Assembly: GCA_029717555.1 (NCBI GenBank)
Contig: JAMDHS010000030.1
Location: 62,001 to 126,000, forward strand
Reading direction: 5' to 3'
Origin: Peribolospora baueri
Lineage: Eukaryota > Basidiomycota > Peribolosporomycetes > Peribolosporales > Peribolosporaceae
Length of the DNA stretch: 64,000 nt
Every line of letters begins with the position of its first letter. Position 1 is the stretch's first letter. Both the position numbers and the translations under genes were made by a program. The notes beneath the pieces were generated by a model, which was not told the DNA's origin, did no database searches, and saw only the letters and a list, made by a program, of their open reading frames with translations. Shown piece by piece: positions 10,322 through 21,869 of the stretch.

Positions 10322-13280
10322 ATGAGCGCGACCGTCGAGGAGTATATCGAGGTGAGTGCGAGAGTGTAGGTGGAGGAAGGGAGGAGGAGGGGGCAAAGAG
10401 AGTTGCGAGCACCCACGCCATCGCGACCAGACGCCCGTCTTGCATCGAACTGAGGTGCGCTCGATTGCACAAAAGAAGTGAGCTGGGGTCTGGTCAGCTC
10501 GTCGAGCCTGACTTGGCACAGCTCACCCCAAATAGTCTCTGCGCCCGCTGATGGTGCTCAAGATCGAATATCGGCACATCCTCTCCCTTTGCGTCGTCGG
10601 CCCGTCCGCTCATCCGCCATCTTCACTTCATGTCCTCTCTACTTTTTCTGCCTGTCTTTCGTCTGTTTGCTAGGTCCTCAATGCCGAACAGTGTGTACAG
10701 CCACCTCTTCCCTCCAATGATCTCGAAAGCCCTCTCGCCGAGCCTGACCGAACCGCGTTCGCTGCCCCCTTTTTCGTTCTCGCCGTCCTTGACGCTGGCG
10801 CCGTTCGGCCAGACATGTGGACCTACAGAAGCTGCGCGACTACGCGAGGCATGGCGTTCCGCCAGAGGTCCGGGGAGAGGTGTGGCTGTATCTGCTCGGC
10901 GTGCTCTCCGCTGATAAGAGTGGGCATTCCTGGTTTGGCCTGCCCTCGCCAGAGGCCTTGGCGGAGGGCTGTGTCTGAGTGCTCCATTGGTATCCCTCAC
11001 CTCACCCTGTACGCCCCTTCTTTTTTTCCCCCAGGTGAAGAGATAACGGCGGTACGGGAAAAATACGCCGAGTACGACTCGTTGGACAAGACCGACGCCG
11101 AGGTGGAGAAACGGGTGCGCGGAGAAGCTTCGAGGTACTACCAAAGACGCTTGTTCTCCCATAACGGATGCGGCGGATCGGCAAAGTCGACGAGAGGCAT
11201 GACGAGAAGGCCGGGAGGTGCGACCGTCGTTTTGAAAGGTGCCGGAGGTGGGTCGTTGATTCGAGATGGCGACGGGCTTGCGTGAAGATGGACGAGGGAG
11301 ACACGCTGCGTCCTCTTCGTCCTCTTCGGAGGCCACAGAGGCGAGGGCGAGGACGAGCTCGGAAAGCCTACCAGACCCTCTCACCGCTCTCGACCTGTCC
11401 CCATCTCGCTCATCGTGCACCAGGCTACGCCCCCGGCCCGCAACGGTCGTATCCCGGTGTTCACCACGACAAAAACCCGTACCAGACGCCGGTTTTTTTC
11501 CCTCCGTCCTCCTCCACCGCCACCGCCACCGCCACCGCTGCGCCCGGCGCCTCGGCCGCCGTGCCCGGCTCGTCCGCTTCTTCGACCTCGTCCTCCTCCT
11601 CGACCGCGAGCTCGTCCGCAGGTCCACCGTACGTCGTCGGAGCTCCAGAAGCGCTGCATCTCACAACTTCACCTTCCATGTCTGCTTCGGAGCCCTTTTT
11701 CTCGAGCACGATACAACCGCCCATCCCGGCCTCTCAACACCCCATCCCGCTGTCGGCGCCCGATAGACCACCGAACAGAGTGAACGACGGCCGCTCGAGC
11801 TCATTCGTTCCGGTCGCTAACTCACACCTCGTACTTAATCCTCCCTCCCAATCTGGCGGCGGAGGCGGCCTCATTAGCCTTGGCGCAGCTGGAAAGGCGG
11901 TGGCAGACTCGATGGCGTCTTCGTCCACCGGTTCAGCAGGCATAGGCAGCTCTACCTCTACGGGTGGCGCGGCGCTCCTTCCGTCGTTGTCCTGCTACGC
12001 CGACTCGTACCGTGACCCTAGCGCGGAGGCTCTCGAAGCGAAACGGTTTGCCAAAGCGTGCGAGAACATCATCTGCGCTTGGCTCAATCGGAGGCGGGAT
12101 AGGACTCGGACTCGGACGCGATGGCGCGGGGTGGAGGGGCGCGAGAAGGACGCGGCGATGGAGACGGCGATGGGGAGGAACGCTTCGAGAGAGAACGCCG
12201 CGTTGTCTCCGTCGGTCGCCGACGCCGACGGCGAGGGTTTCCAGGGCGTTTCGTTCGACGGTTTGGTCGTGTCTCCCAAGAGCGGCACCGGCGGCACTGA
12301 CGACCCGGCTTTGCACGGCTGGTGGGGAGGCGGAGGTGGAGGCGGCGCGGTTGTTCGTTCGGCGTCGGGAGCCGTGGTTGGAAACGCGAGCAGGCCTGGC
12401 AACGGCGGGGGCGCGTGGGACACGGCGACGGAGGTGGAATACTCGCCGGAGCTCGTCCATCTGTGTGCGCCGTTCGTGCGCTCCGTTCGCGTCGAGGCGG
12501 GCATGTATTTTGCTTTCGAGGCGCTCATGGGCATGCTCGGTGAGATCGTCCGTTCGGCCGTTCGTCCTCGCTTTCTGACGGCTCACGTCTGTGTATGCCT
12601 GCCTGTCTTGGCATAGAGGACTATTACGCAGCACACCCGCTGGCGGAGCGAGTGGCGACGTTCATGTCCCTCTTCCGGACCTCGCTCCCGGACCTGCACG
12701 CATACTTTGAAGAGGAAGAGGTGGACATCAACGAGATCGTCACAGGCTGGCTCCGATTCCTGTTCGCTAGGGAGATGAGGGTGGAGAACCTAATGCGCTT
12801 GTGGGGTGAGCGGGAACGACGGGGGGCATCGATCATGTCGTCGTAAGATTGCTGACTTGAGCCTCTGTTTGTTTTGCCCCTCTGGTCTCCATCCAAAGAC
12901 ACGTACTTTGCCACTCCGGACCCTCTAGACCTGCACCTCTATGTCTGCGTCGCCATCCTGACGGATCGCAAGGACGCGCTGGAGGAGTTGGACCAATCGG
13001 AGAGCAGGAGCATGCTCCTGAGCCTGCCGGAACTGGATATCAATAGAGTGCGTCGGACGGACGGACGGACGTCGGTTTTGATTGAACACGGGGTCACCGC
13101 CGATCGACCGTGGCTGACGCAGCGGCGACCCATTTCTGCTTTCCTTGCCTCTCTTTCCCCTTTGCCCCGTTTGGTCACCTCACCCATCCACGCACGCAGA
13201 TCATCAACGAAGCGCTCAACATCCGCCTCTCTCACCGACTGTCCCAGGCCGCCGACGAGGTGGAGATGGTGGAGCGATGA
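10322..13280 (+). CDS. TBC (Rab-GAP-like) domain protein with a large insertion
   Basis: Exons read: 10322-10351, 10674-10690 (17 nt), 10813-10919, 11035 to about 11247, 11424-12539, 12617-12805, 12899-13047 and 13200-13280, about 633 residues. The donor of the intron ending at 11423 is uncertain: sites near 11217, 11239 and 11248 all keep frame. The TBC start is clear (LRDYARHGVPPEVRGEVWLY, with the R...W pair), followed by VREKYAEYDSLDK. A Ser/Pro/Gly-rich insertion of roughly 300 residues then precedes FAKACENIICAWLN, SPELVHLCAPFVRSVRVEAG, MYFAFEALMGMLEDYYA and LRFLFAREMRVENLMRLWDT. The family normally activates Rab GTPases using IxxDxxR and YxQ fingers; I see neither here (the second site reads EYSP), so GAP activity is doubtful. 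Confidence 0.85.
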
Positions 13281-15041
13281 CAGACTGTCGCCGTTCGTCC
13301 GGCCGGCCGTCCGAGCGTGCCGTTCGTTTCGTCTCTTTCTCGGACCGGCCGGCGATCCAACGTCATGTTCATGCGGGAGACGTCGGTCGGCCGTTCTCGC
13401 ATCCGATAGTCGACCCGGATCCCGTCGATTTCTTCCTTTCTTCCCTTGCCGCTGACCGGACCGGACGCCCCTTCGCACGCACGCATCCATGCCACCTCGT
13501 CCGTCGTCTCGTCTATCCTGCTCTATCTATCCTATTCCATCCTTAAGTCCGTTTACGTGGCCCAATACAAGTCATCGTTCGTTTCGATGGTGTGACGGTG
13601 CCCGTGTCGTCTGTTTTTGTTACCTGTGTCCCCCACGTACGCACGAGCTGCATGCATGTCTAGTCCGTCCATTCGACCCATTGCAGCCCTTCCCTGTGCT
13701 GTGCTGAAGCAAGCTCGCGGCGTCTTGGTCTTGTGCGAGCCCGGAGGAAGGAAGGCGTCGTGGGCAGTCTGGATCGTCCGTCGGATACGCACGCATGCAG
13801 GCGCACGCGCCCGCGCACGTGCAGGGTGCTCGTTTTGCTGGTTGTGCGCGCATGTCCGCCCGTTCGCTATCGCTGTCGCCGGCGCCGTCGCTGTGCTCTA
13901 GTGGAGTGGAGCGCGCAGGCGGACGCGGACGCGGGCGCGGGCGTCCCGTGGACAGCACCGCATCGCCGGCGGGTGTCCGTAATCGCATGCTTGTTATTAC
14001 GTGCTTGCTGTAGCTATTGAAAAGCCCTTCTATGGGCTTTTTTTTTTCCTTTTCTTTTCTTTTCTTTTTGTTCTTTTCTTTTCGTCCTTTTCCATTCCCT
14101 TCCTTCCCTTCCTTCCCTTCCTCTTCTTTACCGGTCCACCCGACCCGACCAGTCCGTGCCTTGCTCCCATCCTCTTGTATCCGAGCCAAGGGCCCCGTTT
14201 CGAGGTGGAATGCGACCGACGCCCGTTTCCCCTCTCCCGTCGTCCATTCCTGTTCCCTTCCGTCTGCGGGATGCTGCCGGCGTACGAGGGGTGAACGACG
14301 TGCCCCTTTTTCACATCCATCGGGCGCCCGCCGCCGCGCTCCATTTCATTGCCATGTATGTGCTAGGACAGGCGAGGAATTTGAAATGCCCACCCCGTCG
14401 TAATCGTAACGCGGCTTTGAATAGCCCGCATTATTATCTTTTTCTTCTTCATTTATTTCCTCTTCCCTCCCGCTTCGCCCGCACGCCACGCCTGCCGCAG
14501 TCGCTCTCGCTCTCGCCCACGCCAACCGCCAAGCGCGCCCTCGTTCCCTCGCGCCCTCGCCCGGCGCAGCCCGCCCAACGTCCAACGTCCATTGTCGACC
14601 ACTACCATCAGCACCATTACCACCATCACCACCACCATCACCACCTCCACCTCCACCACCGCTCCATCCCACCCCTTCCCTTCCCTTCCCTTCCCCTCCC
14701 CTTCTCCCTCTCTCTTCCCTCCCCTTCCCTCTTAGTCGGCGAGACCGTACCTTCTTTCATATCCACGACCTCCCGCCTGACCCTCAGTCTCTCCCTTCAA
14801 CCCACGCCCCTTGCCGGCACTCCTCCCCCGACCCTCCTTTCCCCTAATCGCGGCCAGCTCTCCCGAATCAGAAAAGAAGAAAGAAGAAAGAAAGAAAGGA
14901 GGGGAAGCAAAGACCCCTTCTACATCGACGAGCACCACGGCGGACCGTCCCTAGTCGCCCACGACCAACGTCTGTTCATCGAAAAAGGCACTTGGACCTC
15001 CCCCTGCCCCTTCGCCCCTCGTCCCCGTCCCCGTCCTCGTC
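13281..15041. other. Intergenic and pyrimidine-rich leader
   Basis: This 1.76-kb stretch separates the TBC gene from the membrane-protein gene, both on the plus strand. The right half (about 14040-15040) is strongly CT-rich on the plus strand, with TTTTC and CCCTTCC runs, plus a CAC/CCA-rich array at about 14603-14665. It looks like a long pyrimidine-rich promoter or 5' UTR. A hairpin followed by a T run lies at 14021-14047 and is listed separately. No coding gene is supported, although a short upstream exon of the next gene could hide here. Confidence 0.45.
14021..14047 (+). terminator. Hairpin plus T-run, terminator-like
   Basis: AAAGCCC (14021-14027), a 6-nt loop and GGGCTTT (14034-14040) form a perfect 7-bp stem running into a T tract to 14047. 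In a bacterium this would be called a rho-independent terminator. In a fungus it could be a Pol III terminator, a transcript 3'-end element or chance in a T-rich leader. No RNA gene was recognised directly upstream. Confidence 0.3.
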
Positions 15042-16301
15042 ATGGCACACCAGAACAACCCCGGCCTGGACATCAGGACCCGCCTCGAGCGTCACGTCCG
15101 CCGCGCCGCCCACCCACGCGGCCTCCTCGGTCTTGGCGGAAACAGCCCCCCCCCGCCCAACCAGGGCTTGGGCGGTGCCGACACCTCGACCAACCGTGCC
15201 GCCGCGCCCACCCCCAGCCCTGCCTGCGTCGGCTTCTCGCCCGACTCGTGTAACCACATCGGCGGCGGTGGCAGTAGCTCGGACACCACCGACCCTTTCC
15301 CCTTCACCATCCCCACGTCCACCCCCTCCACCGACGTCCTTCCTACCTCCAAGAGTGAGTACCGTGACCACCGCCACCCAGAAGGCCCAACCCCGAATCG
15401 TTGGAATGCAGGCCGATGGGACGGGCCCGGAGGGGAAGCAGGATGGGCACGTGTGAGCGTGCGCTGCTCATGGAGCGGGAACGAGGATGGAATGGACTGT
15501 TCGGCCTTTTCGCATCGTCCCGAGCGATAGCCTTAGCTCCCCAGCTGTGACATCCCACACTGACTTTGCCTCTCGCTCTCTTCCCTCCCCACAGCCCGCT
15601 CGACTTTGTCGTCGTCCACCACCTCGTCCACCTCTACCTCGTCCACCTCTTCCAGTGTCGTAACGACTACGAGCTCTACCTCTGCTCTCGCAACCACCTC
15701 GTCCAGCCTGCAAAGCACGTCGTTGCTCACCGTCACCACCGTTCCGACGAGCTCTATCGACACCTCCACGCCCTCCGCCACTCCCTCCGCTGACTCGTCC
15801 CAGTCCAGCAGCGGTCCCTCAGCCGGAACGGTGGTGGGCGCCGTCGCCGGTGGCCTCGCCGGTATCGTCCTCTTCTCCGCTCTCATCGGCTTCCTCTTCC
15901 GCAGGTACAAGAACCGCCCGGACCCGTACTTGGCCAACCCGTTCGACAGGGACGAGTTCCGCCGTCAGTCTCAGATGCTCCACGACGAGATGGAGAACGA
16001 CGCGGTGCCGGTGATGGGCGACCTCGGCGGCCCCGCCAGCCTGTCCCGCAACGGCACCTACATGTCCAGCCCCGGCGGCGCTCCCTACAACTACGAGGGC
16101 GGCCCTCGCCCTCCGACCATCTTCCAGTCCCACATGGACGCCCCCGCGGTCACCGCCGCTTTCATGGGCCCCGCAACGTACCTGGGCGCCGGCGAGGGCG
16201 GCGCTTACCCGGCCTTCCCTCCCTCTGCCGCCTTCAACCCGCGCAGTCTGAGTCCCGCGCCTCAACTGCCTCCTTTCGGTGCCTTCAGTGACGCCTCCCA
16301 C

Positions 16302-16333
<32 letters not shown>

Positions 16334-16964
16334 GGGGCCTTATGCCTATCTCGACCGCGCCCCCTCCAACGCTTCCCACGATTCCGCCGCCGGCTACGGC
16401 TACGCCGACCTGCAGCGTCAGGGCAGCGGCCACTCCAACACGGACACCCGGCCTCTGAGCGTCCTCCATGAGCAGGACGAAGCGGCAGCCCGCGACTCTT
16501 ACCCCAACCCCTTCGACGTCAACAAGCCACAGGACAGCGCGGGCGCGTATGGAGAGAACCAGACAGCCGGCCGTCCCGACTCGGGCGAAGTGGACCGCTC
16601 CGGCACGCCCGACCTGCCCAACGTGCAGCAGACCTTCTTCTCTGGCGACGGCGCCGCTGGCGACCCGCAGGTGCACGTGCGCTCGCCGAGTCCCATCATC
16701 GAGGCCCCCGCCTCTCCGCTCCCTGCCTCGCTCGTCGCTGGCGGGCACGGCGGGTGGGACGACCACAGCGAGGTCTTGACCACCGCCGACGCGGGCAAGG
16801 ACGCGAGTGGCGACGGCAGCCCTTCGAGGATGCTGAGCGTGCGCAACGTCGCTGGGGGTGATCGTAACGAGCAGCAGCAGCAGCAGCACCAGCAGAGGCC
16901 CATGAGCACGTTCACCACTGCCAGCGCTGCCGATCCGGACGACGCGTACGGAGGCGTGTACTGA
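15042..16964 (+). CDS. Ser/Thr-rich single-pass membrane protein with polyQ tracts
   Basis: Two exons, 15042-15354 and 15595-16964, give 560 residues. The first 180 residues are Pro/Gly- then Ser/Thr-rich (SSSTTSSTSTSSTSSS), typical of an O-mannosylated extracellular stalk. One transmembrane helix follows at about 182-205 (GTVVGAVAGGLAGIVLFSAL), then a basic stop-transfer FRRYKNR. The cytosolic tail is Pro/Ser/Gly-rich and disordered, with a Gln run near 16303-16330 and a shorter one near 16871. This layout matches fungal Mid2/Wsc-like wall sensors and mucin-like surface proteins, but there is no WSC domain and no signal peptide at the chosen ATG, so a 5' exon may be missing. Function is not assigned. 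Confidence 0.75.
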
Positions 16965-18576
16965 CCGCAGCCGCGTTGAGAATCGGGCGAGAGGCCGGAG
17001 GCGGATGGAGAAGCGCGCGGATCAGCAGGCGCGCCTTTGTCTAGGCCTCCACCCTCAAGAGACTTGTCACCCTGCCTCTCCTAGGGGCAGGCGCAGCTCG
17101 AACGAAGCAAAGAAATACCCGCGAACCCGTCCCATGTCGGCCTCCCTCTTTCCTTCCATCGACGAGGTTCCGCACGACCTTGCGCTTCTACCCGTTCATT
17201 TCACTTTCCCGGATCGCTTCCTCCTTTCTGGGTGAGATCTTCAGGAAAGATCTTCCTTCTGCCTTGCTTCTTGCACCCCTTCCTCCCGGCGGCGACTGTT
17301 TCCTCTTTATCTCGCACCTTCCGAACGCTCTCTCCTCGCGTCGGCTTGGTTTTTTTTTTTTCACATTCTGTTCGATTCGGTGGATGGCACTTCCTTTTCG
17401 CTCCGCTCTGCGAGCGTTACCGCATCTATCCCCTTTCTCCACTCTCGATTTCTTTGGCCCTCGTGCCCCCCGTTAGAGCTCCTTCTTTCTGCCTCGCTTT
17501 CCTTCCACACACACACACACAACCCCGATTTGCTTCTGCTTTCTTTCCACTCGATTTCGTCGAACCGTTTGCCTCTCTTCCTCATGGATCTGAGGCGGTT
17601 CTGATTGTAGCATGGGCGTTCGGTCAGCGTGGACATTTTGGATCGACGGACGGTCGCGGTCGTGGTCGACGGTCGGTCTCGTCTCGTCTCGTCGCATCGC
17701 GTAGCCGCTGGTCCTCCGATCTGGGCCGTGCAGCCGTGTGCATGTCCGTCCAGTCCAGTCCAGTCCGGCCTGCTCTCTTCCTGTCGTGTCCTCTCTGTCT
17801 GTCTGTCTGTCTGTTCTCGTCTCGTTTCCTCTCCGCCTTGATCGTCGGTCATGTTCTCGTGTTCTCGTCGCCGTCGCCGTTGTCGTCGTCGTCGTTGTCG
17901 GATGGAAAACGGCGGTGTATCGTCGTTGTTGTAATCGATAACGGCCGTCCATCCGGACGTCTTTTGAAATATCCATCTGTTGTTGGAAGCTTTTTTTTTT
18001 CTTTGCCCGCGAACGAACGAAGTGGCTGACCAACCGCCCGCCGGCGTTCGTACGGACATACGGGAAAGGCAACGAACGGAGTGCGGAGCCCCGCAGCGAT
18101 CGACCCGTCCTTCTTTGGTCCTTCGCCCTACCTGGCTTCTTTCTGTCTTCTGACTCCCCGATCGACACCAGATAGGAGGCTAGGCTAGGCTAGGAGGTCG
18201 TCGGCGATCTACGAACGACAGATAGGAGGCGGTTTAGACAAAGGCAAGTGCAAGTGCCAACGCGCGCTCCATTCGCTCAGAGACAGACGCACACGCTAGC
18301 TAGGCCAAGCACCACCGCTCGCGCTCTTTCCTCTCGACTGACGGTGACCGTCGGGTCTAGCTAGCGTTCGAGGAGCCCCTGTGTCTCCTTCCTCCTCTCT
18401 TGTCCTCATTTAATGCCGGCGCCCCAGCGATGAAAGAAAGCAAAGCATCGGTCGACGCAGCCCGCTCGTCCCCGTCGACCTCGCCCTTCCTCCCCTCCCA
18501 CCGCCTCTCCAGCGTCCACCGCTTCACTGCTTCTGCTTTTGCTCTTGCTTTTGGCCCGCTCTGCTTGCTTGCCGCC
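16965..18576. other. Intergenic between two plus-strand genes
   Basis: This holds the 3' flank of the membrane-protein gene and the chitinase promoter. It contains a CA repeat near 17507-17521, a GTCT repeat near 17797-17816, GTC/GTT runs near 17870-17900 and a GGCTAGGCTAGGCTAGG run near 18178-18195. No coding or RNA gene is supported. Confidence 0.45.
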
Positions 18577-20429
18577 ATGAACAAGGCTATGCTCACCCTT
18601 CCCTCCCTCCCTCTCCTCCTCCTCGTCGCCCTCCTCCAAGGCGGCGCCTCCGCCTCCCCCCTTCCTATCCCTATCCCTAGCTGGTGGACGACCACTAACT
18701 ACTTCGTACCCCTCCGCCTGCCCACCGTCTTCCAGATCCCCTTCGAGATCCCTTTTCTTTCTTCCAAGATCTCCTTCGTCCTTCCTTGGGCTGCCCGTCC
18801 GAAAGAGCCAGCGCCAGTGTCGAACGCCAACGCACCTTCCGGAGGCGATGGCTGGAAGCCCAAGCCCGTGTTCATGGCCTACGGCGACTACGGACAGAGC
18901 GATAACCAGCCGCCTCCTGTTCAGGACCTCGTCGGCTTTAACGTCTTTGCCCTTGCCTTTTGGTGGACACCGTGAGTCGATCGCGGCGTTCGTAGGGTGA
19001 CAGACAGAAGGGAAGAGAGAGAGGAGCATCGAATCGATCTCACCATTACTTCCCCCTCCCCGGCACCCAGGAACGCAGAAGACTATGCAGCCGAGTGGAC
19101 AAAGCTGACCGACGCCCAACGCTCGAGCATAAAAGCGCAGTACAACGCCCAGGGCATGAACCTCATCGTCTCTGCCTTTGGGGCTGCTCATTCGCCCACC
19201 TCGTCCGGCCTTGATCCGAATCAGACGGCGAAGGAGCTGGCGAGTTGGGTGCAGAAGTATAACTTGGTCAGTCCCGTCCCGTCCGTCCGTCCGTCCATCC
19301 AATCGTACGTGATCGGATGCTCACTCTCTTCTTTCGCTCCGATAGGACGGCGTAGATATCGATTACGAGGATTTCAAGGCCATGGGACAAGGCACCGCTG
19401 AAAGTTGGCTCGTCACCTTTTCCAAAGCCCTCCGCGCTGCTCTTCCCAAGGACGACTATATCATCTCCCACGCTCGTGAGTCCTTCTGCTTTCTCCCCCC
19501 ATTTCTTTTCCGCACTCACCCGCGGACGAGGCCCCGTTCGACGACGATAGCCGTCGCAAGTTGGTTCGCACCCAACTCGAGCAACCTGCCCGGCGGTGGC
19601 TACTTGACGTGAGTCCGAGCCGAACTTGCATCCATCTCATTTGTCAGTGTCGAAACACTCCTTCTCTCTCTTTTCCTTGACTCTTTCTTCTCATCAGGGT
19701 GGAAAAGCAAGCGGGCGACAGTATCGACTGGGTGAGCTTTCCTCCCATCCCCTCACACGACACGCCAATCCAAATCGCCTCGATCCGCGCGCGTACCGTC
19801 GAAGGCTCACTACCGTCGTCCGTCCGTCGGTCCTCGTTTTAGTACAACGTCCAGTTCTACAACGGCGGCCCGGGCGTCTGGGAGAACTGTACCGACCTGA
19901 TCCATAATGACTCCTCGTACGGCGTCTCGGTCCACCAGATCAACCAGGCTGGCATCCCTCTCGTCCGTCGCCCCTCTTCGTCGTCTATCTTTGTCTTTTC
20001 CCCTTCGCTCCACTCACCCGAGCTCTCTCCCTTTTTCGTACCCTCCCTCCTCCCTCTTTGACCCCCTATCGCATGACGAACCCGCGACGACAAGCAGGAC
20101 AAGATCGTAATCGGCAAGCCCCTCAACTCTGGCGACGAGGACCCGCCGGCGCCCGGAGACGGCGGAGGATACATGTCCCCGGGCACGCTGGCGTCCTGCG
20201 TCGGCGAGGCGCACGCCGACCTCGGTTGGAACGGAGGGTGAGCCTTTCGTCTCGTCTGTTCTGTTCTGTCTGGCCTGGCCTGGGCTAGGCCGTGTGAGCC
20301 GGCGAGAGATCAGCCTGCTGACCGTGTGTCCCCCCCGCCCACCCGCGCAGAGTCATGTTCTGGGAGATCCACGAAAACCAAAACGCCTCGTCGATCATAG
20401 AGACTGTCCGCGGCCGCACCTGGCCCTGA
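18577..20429 (+). CDS. Secreted glycoside hydrolase family 18 enzyme (chitinase-like)
   Basis: Eight exons: 18577-18971, 19071-19266, 19346-19475, 19551-19608, 19698-19731, 19843-19962, 20098-20237 and 20351-20429, giving 383 residues. I chose the ATG at 18577 (context GCCGCCATG) over an in-frame Met at 18400 because it puts a clean signal peptide at the N-terminus (MNKAMLTLPSLPLLLLVALL, cleavage near GASAS). The GH18 catalytic motif DGVDIDYED lies at residues 198-206, with Glu205 as the predicted acid/base. Other family blocks are FMAYGDYG, NVFALAFWWTP, YNVQFYNGGPGVWENC and VMFWEIHENQ. GH18 enzymes cut beta-1,4-GlcNAc polymers with retention of configuration. A role in wall remodelling or scavenging of chitin is inferred. 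I see no chitin-binding module or GPI signal. Confidence 0.92.
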
Positions 20430-21869
20430 ACTGAACTGAAAGCGATAGGGAAGGAAAGGACAAAGTCCGCTCTCGCGCGTCTTCCCGTCCGTACCCGTTG
20501 TCCGCTTTCCACCGTCCTCCGTACCCGAGTCGCTCGTGCCCCTTCCCTTTCTTTCTACGGCGACCGGCCCGGCCGGCGCTTCCTTGGCGCACATCTACAA
20601 TCTGCCCGTCACCCGGCCGGAGTCGTGCAGTTGCCGGCTCCCTCTCCTTTTTTTTTTTTTCCGGTCGCCTTGGGCACAAGTCGAGCCACATCGCTCTTTC
20701 CTTTCACTCCACTCCGTCTTACTCCTCCCTCGACGACTCGAGCGGCCCGAGTTCGCTCAAGACGACCGGCCGTCGGTGTCGTCCGTCCGACCGACAGGTG
20801 AAGGTGGAGCACAATACAGCGGTCACTCCCCTCTTCCGGCATCGATTTTTGCCCCCGTCGTCATCTGTGTCGGCAACGGCCCCACGACCCCACATCCGGC
20901 GGCCTCGCACTCGGGTCCCAAGTATGTAGCCGGTCAGAGTACAGTACTGGGACACCAAAGATAGACGAGAAAGAGAAAAAAAAATATAAAAAAAGGGTAC
21001 TCTGCCTGTGCCCCTCCGCCTTTCTGAGGAAGGGCTGCCGCGGCTGAGAATCCAGAGATTTTCAGCAATCTCTTTCCGAGCCTTGGCCGTGGAGAGCGCG
21101 GGTACCTTGAAGTACGGTGGGCGCGTCGGTCGGTGATGAAGACGGACCGGCGACTTTCCTTTCTTTTCGTGGCTCTCTGCTCGCTTGCCATCTCAAGAAT
21201 GCTCTCCGTGAGCTTGTGTGGGTATTTGGGGTGTATTCTCCATACCAACCTCTGGCAGAACCGCTCTTGCGATCACGCGTGCGGACCAAGGTGAGGGAAG
21301 GAGGGGAGTAGATTGCAATCAAGCCATAGATAGACGCCGGGGTGCTTGGCGCTGCGCTTTCCTGCCTGAAAAGGGATCGAGATGAGGAGGCGTGCATGGG
21401 GCATATCGATGACGAGGGAACCCAGGTGGAAATTGACCGGAAAAGGACGGTCAGAAAGGAGGGAACGATGAAGGGACGAACGATGAAGGGACGAACGATG
21501 AACGAGGCGAGGGAAAAGGCTGGATGTGAGGTTTGTTAAAAGTACAAAAATGAATACGTGGGGAGCCGGAATGGAAGGTATGCGAAATAAAAGGGGCGGT
21601 CAAGTTGAGGGATTGCTGAGAGCAAGACGGAAATGACTGGAGAGAGCGAAGGCCCGTCTAAACGAGGCGTTGGGGCCCGGGGGGAAGGCGATAATAGAGT
21701 GACATGGATCTGCAAGCGTCCAGACCGGAGCGGAGGGAGGGTGTGTCGATCCAAAGAATGGGAAAAAGGCAGAGTATCGATGTGGTATGCGAAGCGACGC
21801 ATCGGAGCAGAGGGAGGGCGAGGGGACCGGGACGTTTGCCGAGACGAGACGAGACGACCCTGGCGTCCG
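20430..21869. other. Intergenic, convergent 3' flanks of chitinase and MPS1
   Basis: No gene is supported. The chitinase side has a T run at about 20649-20661 and an A-rich patch near 20975-20996. A 15-bp direct repeat is listed separately. Open frames on both strands lack domains. Confidence 0.45.
21464..21502 (+). repeat. 15-bp tandem repeat, about 2.6 copies
   Basis: The unit AACGATGAAGGGACG occurs at 21464-21478 and 21479-21493, followed by a partial copy at 21494-21502. It lies in the noncoding 3' flank of MPS1. Confidence 0.85.

Noticed and set aside
18400-18576. Upstream in-frame Met of the chitinase (59 extra residues)
   Set aside because: It would bury the signal peptide; the ATG at 18577 has a better context and a classical leader.
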